This document shows positions 23,739 through 35,158 of a stretch of DNA of 64,000 nucleotides, in pieces. This DNA is from Pseudevernia furfuracea. Taxonomy: Eukaryota; Ascomycota; Lecanoromycetes; Lecanorales; Parmeliaceae. The notes beneath the pieces were generated by a model, which saw only the letters and a program-made list of their open reading frames with translations, was not told where the DNA came from and ran no database searches. The translations under genes were made by a program, and so were the position numbers. Each line of letters starts with the position of its first letter. Position 1 is the first letter of the stretch. The stretch is from the NCBI GenBank assembly GCA_022315425.1, contig JAIUPT010000033.1, positions 1,798,001 to 1,862,000 on the forward strand. Reading direction: 5' to 3'.

Positions 23739-26145
23739 AATGTTGAGGATCAAGTAGTCAAGATGGTGTGTGATCCAAAAGAAGTCTTGCATTCTCCATG
23801 CTAAGGGGGGTTCTTATACCTTTTGCGGACTGCTCGATGATCATGACGGTCTCAATTCCGATGACGAGCTTTCCACGGCACGAATCACGCGCTTAGTTCG
23901 ATGTTACCTTGAAAGTTGATTCAATGGGGCTGCTGGCCGATGGAACCCTTCGGTACGGTCCCCATGACTTGACGGTCTTTGCCTATTCCACGCATCCTTT
24001 GAAATGGTCGAGCCCACAGAGAACCTTGTAACCTCAATTCAGTAAGCATCATTGGTCGTTGCCACAGCCGCTGACGAGTAGGCTTCAACAAAATCATAAT
24101 GTGTACACATGATCAATGATACATAATATGAAATGCCAGGCATGTGGATGGGAAGAGTTTGATTGTTTACACAATGAGAAGATTCCTGTCCAACTTGAAA
24201 TGAGAAAGAGTGCGATGAGCATCGAATTAGCTCAAATAGCGCATCCTACATCAGTCGGGAACCCTATATCGATCTAAAGAGACAAGAGACTTGCCTTCAT
24301 ACCCGAATAGCGAGTTGAAGCGTTGGTGGGAACGACATTTTGTGCAGGCACACAAGATTCAATTTGATGATCCAAGCCTAATCTGGAATGTATGCATGAA
24401 ATGGTGCAATCTAGGTGCAGCTTGCATGTGCAGCTGATGCCATGTCAAAATCAGATGGCGTGCTTCGTGTCTGAAATGAAACGCTAAGCTAAGGTAGGAA
24501 AATCGAACGCTGCCATTCGTTTCAACTTCCGCTCAGCAGAAAGGCTTACGCGACAACCTTAAATCATGAATGATGATATGTCGAGCACCTTGACAGAGCT
24601 CGAAACGGGCCAAGCATACAGTCTAGATGACTGGGTTGCTTATTGCAGGAAAACACCAAAGTGTTTACGCCGCGTCCGTTAAAACCTAGTTGACGTACCT
24701 ACACTTGTACGACGCTGGTTTTCTCGAGTTCCCAGCCAGGCAATCTGAAGTGTGACACGTGAGGGAAGTAGAACAATGCCTGGTTCTGACTTGATGCCAC
24801 ACCCGAGTATTGGGTCTGGACAGCTCTGAAGGCAGGCCGCACTTCCAGAGTTCTGGTGCGACCTCGTATTTATCCCATGACCTGTTCTGGCCGTATATCG
24901 CTTTTTGAGTGACAAGCTCGACAGTTTCCAGACCTTTGTGAGTCATCGTTTCCTCGAGTCAGCAAATCAGCAGCTCGAGAGCTGGGCACGCAATCACCCA
25001 CCCACCCCCCTCACATAAAAAGTCATCATCATCCGTTCCCCAAATAGACAATCACGACTTTGATATTTATGCTTTATCATCAAGATGTTCCCGCTTGTAA
25101 CCAGAAATGGTGTTCCCAAATTCCAGGTCCTGGCAGATTACATGAAAGCCGATCCGCTCGGCCTATCGAAAGAACTAGGCGATAGACGCAGCCAGAACGG
25201 TCAAGTTGTGCTTCGGTCAACCATGAACGCATGCGATCGATCGATTGGCACACAGGACAGACATTTTAGCTTATCGGATACTCAAATCCTGCTGGGAGAG
25301 GCAGCAGAGCGTCGTAGATAACCAGTGAAATAAGAAACGAGTCTAACATTGTCAAGGCAATTAAAGACAATTAGGTGATATTAAATGGGGTTGCCGAGAC
25401 AAAAACAAGATGACGACCTGTAACAAGGTTGTCGAAGGGGGAAAACAGGAGAGTAAAGCAGGAGCCTAAGGTTTGATTGGGAGTGGCCAAATTTTCGGGT
25501 CCACGGAACCGTAGGCAATACCTCAACAAAGGCTCCTTCAAGGAAAGCCAATCTCAAGATCCCGCCAAACGCGTCCACAGAGGAACGTAGTAAGGTCGTC
25601 AAGCTGGGAACCTTACGCTCAGCAAACATAGATCAATTGCCTGGAAACTTTACCGCTATAGGCTTGTCCAAGGGCCAGAAAATGTAGTTGCTGTCTTGGA
25701 CGTCTCGAGCCTTGTTCAAGCGACTTCTGAACGGCCAGGCCTCAAGAACAGTGGATATACTCACCACGCTCCATACCAGAACACTCCTACCAATGCTCGC
25801 TGAACATCAATGTTGTCCACCTTTTCATTTTTCAACCATGATGCAAAGAAAGGAGTCAAAGGACCTGGCGCCTGGGATGAAAAGGACTTCTTTTGCTAAT
25901 CCTAATCAAGCTAGTCTCGAACGCTACCTCACAATGACGCGTAAGGCACAACATACAACATCCCAGGCGGCGTCAACGCGCCACAGGAACATCTTCTCAA
26001 CAATGCCTACGGTTGCACTCAGTGTGCTAATGAGAGTATCACCGTTTCAAACCCTGCCCGACGCATGAGATAATCATTGGAAATACGCAAGGCCACATAA
26101 ACGAACACTGCTAACTGTGCTGCCAATCATCTAGTAGGAATCTCG
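23739..26145. other. Intergenic, no confident gene
   Basis: A 78-codon ORF at 25085-25321, preceded by an ACATAAAAAG motif, could encode a small protein but shows nothing recognisable. Around 25960-26068 one plus frame reads NIPGGVNAPQEHLLNNAYGC, which looks like a coding remnant I cannot place. The rest is ordinary spacer. The last part is the 3' flank of the SfnG-fusion gene. Confidence 0.35.
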
Positions 26146-29001
26146 TCACTCCTTGTCCTTCTTCTCCCTATACACATCGCCTGTTAGCGAGATCTCGAAT
26201 GCCTGGTCCTTCCCACGGCCCGCGGCCTCCAACCTGCGGACAAGTGGCAGGACCTGCTCTCCAAATTGCTGTATTTCGTCGTCATAGTGAAGGAAAGCAA
26301 CCAATAGAATATTGATACCAAGGGACTTGAGGAGCAAGATACGGTCGGCGATCTGCTCCGGGGTGCCGATAAGCTTGGTCTTGAAGCCATCGTTGTATTG
26401 CACAAGATCCTCGAATTTGGAATTCGCCCACATGCCTGTCTTGTTGGCTGTTGAGGCCCCAGCGTTCTGCACCGCGTCTGCAAATGCCTCGACAGCCTCC
26501 TTGTTTGCCTTGCCTTGGATCTCTTGCAGTACTCTGATTGCTTCTTCCTCCGTCTCTCGAGCGATGATGAATCCATTCAAGGCGAACTTGACCTCGCCAC
26601 CTCGGCCGTGCTTCTTCGCGCGTTCCTTGACATCTGCAATCTGGGTCTGAAAACCCGCTAGGGTGTTGCCATTCATAAAGTAGTAGTCGGATACGGTGGC
26701 AGCATTTTCCCTTGCGTCCACAGAATTTCCACCTTGAAAAATCTCAGGATATGGTCGGCCTGGCCTTGCAATTGGCTTCGGCTTGAGAGGATAATCGTGG
26801 AACTGGTAGAAGTCGCCTTTAAAGGTGAACTGATCTTGTGTCCAGATGCCCTTCAAGCAGGCTATGAACTCTCGGCTTCGCCGGTATCTCTCTCCGTGAT
26901 CAAGCCACCATTGCCCTATTGACGTGAACTCCTGCTTGAACCATCCGGACACCACGTTGACGGCAATGCGTCCCTTGGTATAATTGTCGATGCTAGCAAT
27001 CTGTTTTGCGGCGATGGCTGGATTCCATGGCCCCGGAAGCAAGGCTGCTATCACGGTGAGACGTTCTGTGAAATGGAGTAGCGCCTGAGAAAACGAGACG
27101 GATTCGTGTTGGTTCTCTTGCAAGACAGTCAGTTTCTGATTTGCAAGAAGGCAAACAGAACATACCAGCTCCGTAACCCGCCATGAATCTGATCTGGGTC
27201 AAAGCGTACTCGAAGCCCACTCTCTCCGCGGTCTTGGCGTATTCCACGTTCTGCTCGAAGGACCACCCAGTTCGTTGTTTGATCTTAGAAATAACCAAAC
27301 CTCCCGAGACGTTTGGTACCCAGTACCTATACATGCATACGATCAGCATTTTTCGGTTTGTTGCAGGACAGCACTTACGCGAACTTGATACGCAAAGGGT
27401 CTGCGTTCAGCTTGTCCGCATAGTCGAGGTTGTCAAATTTTCCTCTAGCCTCCTCTGTCGTCCCATCTGTGGCAGTAGGTCCATTTGATTCGATTGTTGG
27501 TTTGTTCCCAATTGGAACAACAACGCGCTTTGCAGATACTGTCCCATTTCTCAATCCGTCGAGGGCTTCATTGATGCCTTCTAGCCCTCCATCTGCTAGA
27601 ACAACATCTGGAGGTTCCAGCCCCTTCGCCACCAAAAGCTGTTCCAACCAGCGCATGGCCGTCTCCCCCAAAGCTGGCACACTGTGAAAGACTTTGATGG
27701 GTACGCTATGGTACTTGACACCTGGAAGCCTCACTTTCGGCAGCCCGGTCAAGCCGACCAAATGCGCCTGTTTATCTTCTCTGGAATGTTGAAGGCTTTC
27801 TTGGAGTTGTGTTGCCGTTTCCTTACCGACAGTGTCCAGAGCAAAGCGTAATTTTCCTTTCGTCACACTGCGGATGATCTCAACGGCTCGCGAGGGGTCT
27901 TGCCTGTCAACTATGACATCTGTGCCTAAATCGATGAGTCGAGATCCATGCTTGACAACATCCGCAACACATATGACTCTCAAACCTGTCAGTTTGGCAA
28001 GCTGGAGTGCCATCGACCCGGTACTCGATGACGCTGTCTCATCAGAATGGACACCATGACGGCGGCAGTGAACTTACCTCCCCAAATAGCAAACCAATCC
28101 CCTTTCTGCGGACGTTCCGTATCTTTGATACCTTCAAAACATTCTTCTCGGACGTCTTCCGGAATCTCATCCTGGTTCAATTTTCGCAGAAGACTAAGCA
28201 CATCAGGGCCTTCGGATGCTCCCGCGATGCTGGCGTAATCAAAACCCAGAGAGACACCCAGTGCCAACAGCGCGCTAATAAAGGCGACTCCGATAGCTGC
28301 ACCTGTGTTTACTGGTAGCTCCGCCGGCAATCTTGCAACATTGAAGTCCGTCGTCACCAAGTATTCCTGATAAGCGGCTTTACGGACGTCTCGATAGTCA
28401 GTGGATGGGCCAAAGACCTTGTCCATGCGTCAGCTGCCGCTTTAATCCCCATTCAGTGTTTGGAAACTCACTACATCGCCGGCTTTGATCCTCGAGCTCC
28501 CCTTGGGAGTCTTGACGACGATACCGGCAAAATCCCGCCCATTGACCCAGGGAAAAGAAGGGAGTCCGAAATCGTAATCGCTGCCTCATGTATCAGTCTT
28601 GAGCATTGATATTAGCGGTGGACAATACATACGGGCCCTTCCAATCCTGATACGCCAGTCAGCATCAGTGGAAAGGCGTACTCGTGGGCACCACCTACCA
28701 CTGGATTCAAGCCTATTGCTACAACCTTCGAAGGTCAACTTTCTTCTCGAATTCCAGACATTCTCCTTACTTGTACCAAGATTTCTCGATCTGATCGAAG
28801 TTCCGGTATCTCACCTGCCTTCTCTAGGCAATATTTCTGTCGAGGCCCGTGCAGCTGCAATATGTCTTGTTGAGGCTTTGGAAGATGCTGAAACGCGTCC
28901 TCATGATTTCCGTTCAAGTGAGCATTGGTCTTGGACGCATTCTCGTCTCCGTTCGTCTGCGGCTTCGCGTTGCCGTTCTCTTCGCGCAGAATCGAAGGCA
29001 T
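26146..29001 (-). CDS. MDR oxidoreductase fused to SfnG-like dimethylsulfone monooxygenase, 835 aa
   Basis: Eight exons join in frame: 29001-28771, 28725-28699, 28646-28633, 28580-28472, 28417-28078, 28033-27379, 27326-27166 and 27116-26146. One is a 14-nt micro-exon. Residues about 65-415 form a medium-chain oxidoreductase of the enoyl-reductase type, with NPVDWK, the nucleotide-binding GASSSTGSMALQLAK, and VVVPIG at its end; structural-zinc cysteines are lacking. After a linker of about 40 residues, KFAYWVPNVSGGLVISKI opens a complete SfnG/luciferase-like domain (about 457-835). It has QHESVSFSQALL, VNVVSGWFKQEFT, EIFQGGNS, YYFMNGNT, DLVQYNDGF and TPEQIADRI. SfnG proteins use FMNH2 and O2 to convert dimethylsulfone to methanesulfinate and formaldehyde. 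The junction lies exactly at the usual SfnG N-terminus and is crossed by a phase-2 intron. The gene is divergent from a transporter. The fusion is seen directly; coupling between the domains is inferred. Confidence 0.88.
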
Positions 29002-29519
29002 TTCTACGGTTCACTAAACGTTGCAGGAGAGCTATTGTTGCAATGGCTACTATGGTTCTAGTATGACGATGTATTGTCTTGTTGTTACACATGCAAAAGC
29101 CTAGACCTACTCGCCAATTACTTCCTTAGTGCTATCAAAGACCCCTCCTCTCGTAGGAATTGCCTGGGCGTTCATTGCCTGGGCCTGCATTGCATGATCT
29201 GCAGCTGCATGATGTGATTGTTCTATACAACACGTTCCGAAGTGAGTCCCCTCTCATTGGGCTGACTTGGCATATTTCGTTATTTGCATCATGTCTTATG
29301 GCGCAATGAAGGCGTGATCGTTTGGCTGCAGATGGCGGCTGCAGATCATCCACCTACTTCCCCAGACGCTAGTCCCTTTGCAAGTTTCACCTTCCTAACA
29401 ACGGGAAGCTTTACTATGGACAAGCACCCATTAATCCACGTTCACTTACGAGCCTTGATACACTTTACAAATTGTACTTGCCAGTCCTGCTCGCAGAGTC
29501 GTGGCATTGCCTATTCATC
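29002..29519. promoter_or_regulatory. Shared divergent promoter of the sulfur cluster
   Basis: The 518 bp between the two opposed start codons must hold both promoters. ATGGCGCAAT at 29299-29308 matches nine of ten positions of the CYS3/MetR-type consensus ATGRYRYCAT, which controls sulfur acquisition in ascomycetes. One such near-match can arise by chance. Short TGCAT and ATTGCCTGGGC direct repeats lie at 29160-29215. Confidence 0.3.
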
Positions 29520-30518
29520 ATGGCCCACGAAAACCGAATCAACCAGCTCGAAGACATCGCAAACCGAAGTCCGCAACATGAAGGGAAATGCGGCTCCCTC
29601 GCCGCCGGCGAAATAATTGTATCGTCATCACAGAGCGGAACGACATATCTCGTGCCAGTCCCGGTAACTTTGAAAGCACAGCTTGGAAGCCCGGTCAGGA
29701 CACATATTCTCTCCGGCGCATGACCACTCCATTAATAACTGTCCTCAGACTGCCCTTGCCATTGGTGCCTTTTCCACGACTTTGACGACGTTGGGATTTG
29801 CTTTGATGGAGTTCAGAGGCCTCACGATTACCAACGTGTTCATCGGCAACTTCTTCTTCGTTGCAGGTCTGTTCTTCTTGCTTAAGCTTCAAAAACACTC
29901 AGTATGCTGACTGATTGCAAAAAGGTATCGGCATGGTCATATCAGCGCAGTGGGAACTTGTCTTGGGAAACACTTATGCGTATACCGTTCTCTCCGCGTT
30001 CGGGTTTTTCTATGGCGGCTTTGGTGCTATTGTCACGCCTTTATTTGGAGTTCAGGCGGCCTATGGAACAAATACGTCCGAGTATAATAATGCGCTGGGG
30101 TTTTTTGTGCTCAGTAAGTGAAGTCATACCATAAGTCTGCAAATGCTGACCCTGGCAGTGTGGGCGGTCTGGAACCTTTTCTTCTTGCTTGGATCTTTGC
30201 CCCTGTGAGTCTGCCCCAGAAATGATCCTGCCACGATGATGTCCGTGCTCATGTGCCCCTAGAAATCTGGTTTACATTGGCATTTTCTTCACGGTGCAGG
30301 TCGCTTTCACATTGGTTGCAGCCTCTTATTTCGTAACGGCAGATGGGCACGCAGGCACAGCGTTAGGGCTCAAGAAGACAGCGGGGGTATTCGCCTTCCT
30401 TAGTGGGCTTCTGGGCTACTACACGGTCGCAAATCTGATGTGCCAAGAGGCCATGTTTTTTTCGTTTCCAATGGGAGATACCAGCAGGTATTTCTCGGTA
30501 AAGAAAGCTCAGGATTGA
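29520..30518 (+). CDS. GPR1/FUN34/YaaH (AceTr) family membrane transporter, 260 aa
   Basis: Five exons (29520-29693, 29749-29866, 29925-30113, 30159-30204, 30263-30518) give 261 codons including the stop. After a soluble N-terminus of about 45 residues there are six hydrophobic spans. Family features include LGSPTALAIGAFSTTLTTLGFAL (TM1), the FIGNFFFVAGIGMVISAQWELVLGNTY block (TM2 and its exit), FGFFYGGFGAI (TM3) and FTVQVAF..ASYF. The canonical NPAPLGL motif is altered to LGSPTALAIG. The family moves acetate, succinate or possibly ammonium. Here the genes on both sides are organosulfur monooxygenases, so a small sulfonate or sulfinate, or export of the carbon by-product, is conceivable; that is inference. 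The first donor is GTCAGG, weaker than the others. Confidence 0.82.
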
Positions 30519-31206
30519 TCTCGAGACCTGTACGAATTGATATGGCTACCACATCAGTAGTTCCCACAACTGAATGTCGAGATTGGACCAAAGGTTGATC
30601 TATGCAAGAGAGATCCTGCATCCAATTTGCAGGGCCATATACTGGACTGCATTTTGAGACGGCTTAAGACGCAGCTCATGCCGAGCAGCCGAGGGACTGG
30701 ACAATGATGGCAAGGGTTTGGGCTGGGCTCTTCTCTTCTCGTGGCTTTTGTACCTCTCAGCACTTGCCTCTGACGAATACTTCGGCATCATAGCCGCAAC
30801 ACTACGTGCAGATCTTTGGTCCCTTGTTCGCTGTGTGCAATGACGAAAGTTCTAGACCTGTCCACGCCTTATATGCGACTGCAGGGATCAGATCAAATCC
30901 TCCGAATCGTTATGCAGGGATTCACACGAGCGACGATCTCCGCAACTTCCCAAGTATGCGATCGGCTCAATTGCCATTATTACCATTGAAACGTCCAAGA
31001 ACAAGCACGGCTATGATGCAAAGAGCACGCCATTCATAATTCGACGCTAGTCGTCTTGCATATCAACGTTATGGCGTGCTTCCATAGACTACCACTAAAT
31101 GCCGGCCTTTGTCTATCCCCAGTGTCTCGAGGAACGGTTACCAGAAACTCCAACAGCTCGACTCCTCATATCACTACGAGCATTGAAAAGGCCCGACAAG
31201 GTGGCC
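30519..31206. other. Intergenic between transporter and flavin monooxygenase
   Basis: This is the promoter of the downstream same-strand gene. No additional ORF with recognisable content is present. An in-frame upstream ATG at 31099 would add 36 residues to the next protein. Confidence 0.4.
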
Positions 31207-32629
31207 ATGGGATCTCTAGCACCGTCATCACCTTCGCACCGGGCGACTGACCCCGCTGTCTATGATGCCCACCATCAAAGCTTTGCTGACTCGCCATTGC
31301 CATCCAAGGCTGACGAGTGGCTCCAACGTGCTGCACACGTGTCCGCCATCTTAGCAGAAGATGCTGCCCGTCGCGAGAAGGAGAACAAGAGCCCCATAGC
31401 CGAAGTATCCCTCCTCAAATCCTCAGGTCTTACCAAAGTCCTAGGTCCTCAGGAGTACGGCGGTGGCGGACAAGGGTGGGATATAGCTTACAAAGTCATC
31501 CGTGAAATCGCCAAAGCTGATGGCTCCGTTGGCATGCTTATCGGCTACCATTTACTCTGGAGCTGGACGGCCAACGTCGTTGGGACGGACGAACAGAAGG
31601 ATCGGACGCAGAGATTAATCATCGAGAATAACTACTTCGTCGGTGGTGCGGTTAATCCGAGGGATAACGACCAGAGAATCACGGATGATGGCGATCATAT
31701 AATATTCAGTGGATTCAAGCACTTCAATACTGGCGGTGTAGTGTCTGATTTGACGGTTCTTGAAGGGGTATGTCAATAACACCACCTCACGATTTAGAAG
31801 ACCAATCAAGATTGACGGCGATAGGTCTACGAAGGCACAGACAAACACATCTTTGCTCTGGCTCCCACGAACCAGCCCGCAATTGTCTTCTCTCACAATT
31901 GGGACAACATCGGCCTTCGTCTCACCGAATCTGGCAGCGTCAAGATCGACAACGTCCGAGTCCCTTGGACGGATGCCCTGGGCTGGAATGCCACCACCAA
32001 GGAGCCCATTGAGAGTATTTTGACCATCCCTTGGGCCACGCTGCTCCTACCAACGTAAGTCCTTCCATCCTGTCTCCATGAAATTGACTACCTGCCCCAT
32101 CCTGACCAACCCCACCAGCATCCAACTCGTCTTCTCCAATTTCTACATCGGCATCGCACTCGGTGCCCTCTCCTTCGCCTCCACCTACACAATCCAACAC
32201 ACCCGCCCCTGGCCCTACACCCCCTCCCCCGCCCCTTCCGCCACCTCCGAGCCTTACATCCTCGCCCGCTACGGCTCGTTCTTCGCGCACCTCCGCGCCG
32301 CTGAAGCCCTAGCCGATCTCGCCGGTGCCAAGATCTCGACCATCTACACCCACCGCAGTGAAAAGCGGGATATATCGACGGCGGAGAGAGGAGAGGTGGC
32401 GGAGTGGGTTGCGAGCGTCAAGGTCGTGGCGACCGATACGGCGCTGAGGGTTACCGGGGGTGTTTTTGAAATGACGGGGGCGAGAGCGACGGCGGGGAAG
32501 GTGGGGTTGGATCGGTTCTGGAGGGATGTCAGGACGCATAGTTTGCATGATCCGGTCGCGCATAAGGAGATGGAGCTGGGGAGGTTCGTGCTCGGGGGTG
32601 AGGTGCCGGAGCCAAGTTGGTATACTTGA
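31207..32629 (+). CDS. DszC/SfnB-like acyl-CoA-dehydrogenase-fold flavin monooxygenase, 433 aa
   Basis: Three exons (31207-31767, 31825-32054, 32119-32629) form 434 codons including the stop. The start at 31207 sits in a strong GCCATGG context. The upstream in-frame ATG at 31099 adds residues unlike the family. The protein has the acyl-CoA-dehydrogenase layout: an N-terminal helical domain, EYGGGGQGWDIAYKVIREIA with GSVGMLIGYHLLW, a middle beta domain with GGAVNPRD and SGFKHFNTGG, VFSHNWDNIGLRLTESGSV, and a C-terminal helical domain ending SLHDPVAHKEMELGRFVLGG. This matches dibenzothiophene monooxygenase DszC and SfnB-type proteins. They use reduced flavin to oxidise organosulfur compounds rather than dehydrogenate acyl-CoA; the R-T-HSLHDPVA.K end is typical. 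Together with the SfnG fusion it points to organosulfur use. The real substrate is unknown. Confidence 0.85.
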
Positions 32630-33282
32630 TTTTCTTGGGGGCTTGGGTGTTGACCTCTGTTGGGTCGTGATCGGACTAAATCCATGGGGTCTCCCGAATT
32701 CCAGAACGTCTCCATGTTCAGCTTCTCGACATCTAGTCCTGTAACCTGCCAGCTTCTATGCCCTTTTCTCTTTTTTCTTGTTTTCTCCGATCATTTCTTT
32801 CGAGAATCAACCTTTCCAGCCAAATACTTCCTGTGAGTATGTTCATAAGTACAGACAAATTGCTTTTGCCAGCGAATCCAAATCCAAATCCAAATCCAAA
32901 GCAATAGCTCAATAGAGCTATCAGAGCTAATAGGCTCTAGTGACGAACAGAAGGAAGTGGGTGGTCAACTGGTTATGCATCCATCTACAAACATCCCCCC
33001 GCTACATGGGAATCATTCCCTTTGCCTCCACCTATACTTTAGCAGTATACAATCACACACATCAGTACTGGGTGGGACAATCTTGATGCTGTGATTTCCG
33101 CATTTTTCCATCCTCTGCCCAAAAATCCCGTTGTTTGATTTGCTATCATACAGCCTTGGTTCCAATCCCTATCCCTTTCAATATCCATATCCATATCCAT
33201 ATCCATAGCTTATCCTCCAATTCTTTACTGAATAATCAATTAACTTACCAACTAACTAACCAACCAACCAACCCAACAGATT

Positions 33283-33333
33283 ACCCTACCCTACCCTACC
33301 CTACCCTCCCCTACCCTCCCCTACCCTACCGTA
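33283..33333 (+). repeat. CCCTA-type short tandem repeat
   Basis: This is a run of CCCTA units with interspersed CCCCTACCCT variants. The unit is five bases and irregular, so it is not a canonical CCCTAA telomere tract. Confidence 0.7.
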
Positions 33334-33531
33334 CATCCACACCAGCCCAGCCCGCCTCCATCCCACCACCTCATCCACATCCACATCACCAGCACCAGCA
33401 CCGTCCCAATCCCACCCCCAACGTAGGCAGAGAGAGAAAAGAAGAAAAGAAAAGAAGAAAAAAAAACGCCGATGGGACGGACCTAGAGTACGTGTGTGAT
33501 GTGTCGTGCCCGAGCATTATTCATCCATTTA

Positions 33532-33607
33532 TCCAATCCAATCCAATCCAATCCAATTCCAATCCAATCCAATCCAATCCAATCCAATTCCAATCCAATC
33601 CAATCCA
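33532..33607 (+). repeat. AATCC pentanucleotide array
   Basis: About fifteen AATCC units are present, interrupted twice at regular distance by AATTCC. That suggests duplication of a larger block. Confidence 0.8.
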
Positions 33608-33848
33608 GCCAGCCGTTTTTCAATGCCGCCAGCCCATACCTACCTACCTACCCACCTACCTATCAACGGAAGTCGAACTCTGTCACTACGGCCGCCGACG
33701 ACGGATGATTGATCGATCGATTGATCGGTGATGGGCTTTTTCTCGCTTACAGTTGCGGGGGTTCGGTTGTCGGTGTGGTGGCTCGCTTGTGATGCCGGAT
33801 TTGGGGAGGGGGGGGAGGGGGGGGAGGAAGAATCGCGAGCTGGATGGA

Positions 33849-33879
<31 letters not shown>

Positions 33880-34005
33880 AGATGATGTCGTTCTGGTTCG
33901 GTTCGGGAGGGGAAAAAATAAGGGCTTTGAGGCGGTTGTTGGAGAAGAGACGGATTGAGCATACGTCGCCGAGGCAGCGGGGAGGATGGGAGTGTGGGAT
34001 GGAGA

Positions 34006-34024
34006 GGGGGGGGGGGGGGGGGGG
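34006..34024 (+). repeat. Nineteen-G homopolymer
   Basis: An uninterrupted run of 19 G bases, possibly quadruplex-forming, with uncertain true length. Confidence 0.8.
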
Positions 34025-35158
34025 TGAACTGGGGGGGCTTGTCTAGGGATTCTGGATGGAGTGAGTGATGTGGGTATAGCTTGATGGGGGTGTGCGTTGT
34101 AGTACGCGTAGAAAAGGACGGCGGAGAGACGTTGTGCGCCCCCGGCAGAGAAAGGCTTCTTGGAGTAAAAGAGGGGACGGTAAGTAAAGAATAGGTTGAC
34201 GATGGCGGGCTGGATGATGAGTACAGTGGTTGTAAGAATGACTGGAGTAAGAAGAGTAAGCAGCGCGGGGGTGGATGGCTGGGAGATGGTGCATATTATT
34301 ATGGTGGATAGACGATCTTCTTGGGCATGGGGTCATCGGAAAGATTCAACGAATGTATTAGGAACAGTAATGGGAACCAACAGACTGGATTTCTGACTAT
34401 GCGGACGGGGGGCTGATTGAGGAGGATACAGGCTGCGTAATCTTCTCTACATATGTCGGATACTAATACTCGAGTACCCGAGACATGCCTCGATAAAGTC
34501 GGTCTACGCGCCAATTCGGAGTGCCGTGAGACCCGGAACCCAACTCCGGATCTTTGAAGATGGAGTGGACGCCCGTTACCCCTTTTCGGATCAGGTCATT
34601 TCCTTGTCGATGGGATAATTCGGTTCGGACGTCTATATCCGGCTCCATGACTACGGCAGTGGAGTTTGTCATTCGCGTGTCTGGCAAGAACCTTTCGCCG
34701 GCAGTGTGAGTGGGCGTTGTATCGTATCGCATGACGAACATCGTGCCACTGCGCGGAAGTCGCTGGTAGCAAAAGAAGGACGTGGACACAGAGGCGTGGC
34801 GCCTTCGAATGGCTTGAAAGCTGTTGCTTTAGGTCGTCGTCTCCCAATCTATGTCTTCTGAGACTCGTCTTTCGTGAAGCGGCTAGGGTTGAATCCACCT
34901 AAGTCGGATGCTTGAATCAAAGTATCCTTGTGAATGAGGAACTGGATCATGCAGTCTTTCTTCAGAAGCCATTATCGTATAATACGGTACATTCTATCGC
35001 CTATATTCTGTACGGCTTGTTGGGTTGCTCGCGAACTGCCACAGCTTGAAAAAGGTGGATCATTACCTCGGAAAGGTTACTTCCGAGGGGTGATATAGCG
35101 CAGCGTGGTCGTCTCCAATGTTCCATAGGATGCTCCAGGAATGAAGATAAGCCCTCTT

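Larger units (their letters stand above)
32630..35158. other. Microsatellite-rich intergenic region
   Basis: No gene is supported. The stretch holds, in order: an AATCCA array (about 32876-32900), a TATCCA array (about 33178-33206), CCAA/CTAA units, a CCCTA array (33283-33333), an AATCC array (33532-33607), ACCT units (33637-33662), GATC/GATT units (33708-33727), a GT array (about 33849-33874) and a 19-G run (34006-34024). ORFs up to 198 codons here are produced by these repeats. From 34.1 to 35.1 kb only short ORFs remain. Confidence 0.6.

Noticed and set aside
25688..26068. 126-codon ORF as a gene
   Set aside because: A different frame of the same stretch looks more protein-like (NIPGGVNAPQEH) but is broken by stops, and neither frame can be assigned.
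33283..33333. Interstitial telomere tract
   Set aside because: The unit is CCCTA (five bases) with CCCCT variants and lies beside other microsatellites. It lacks the CCCTAA hexamer register.
33532..33607. CRISPR array
   Set aside because: It is a pentanucleotide microsatellite without repeat-spacer structure. The organism is a fungus and no cas genes are present.
33135..33731. 198-codon ORF as a gene
   Set aside because: It consists almost entirely of translated TATCCA, CCCTA and AATCC arrays.
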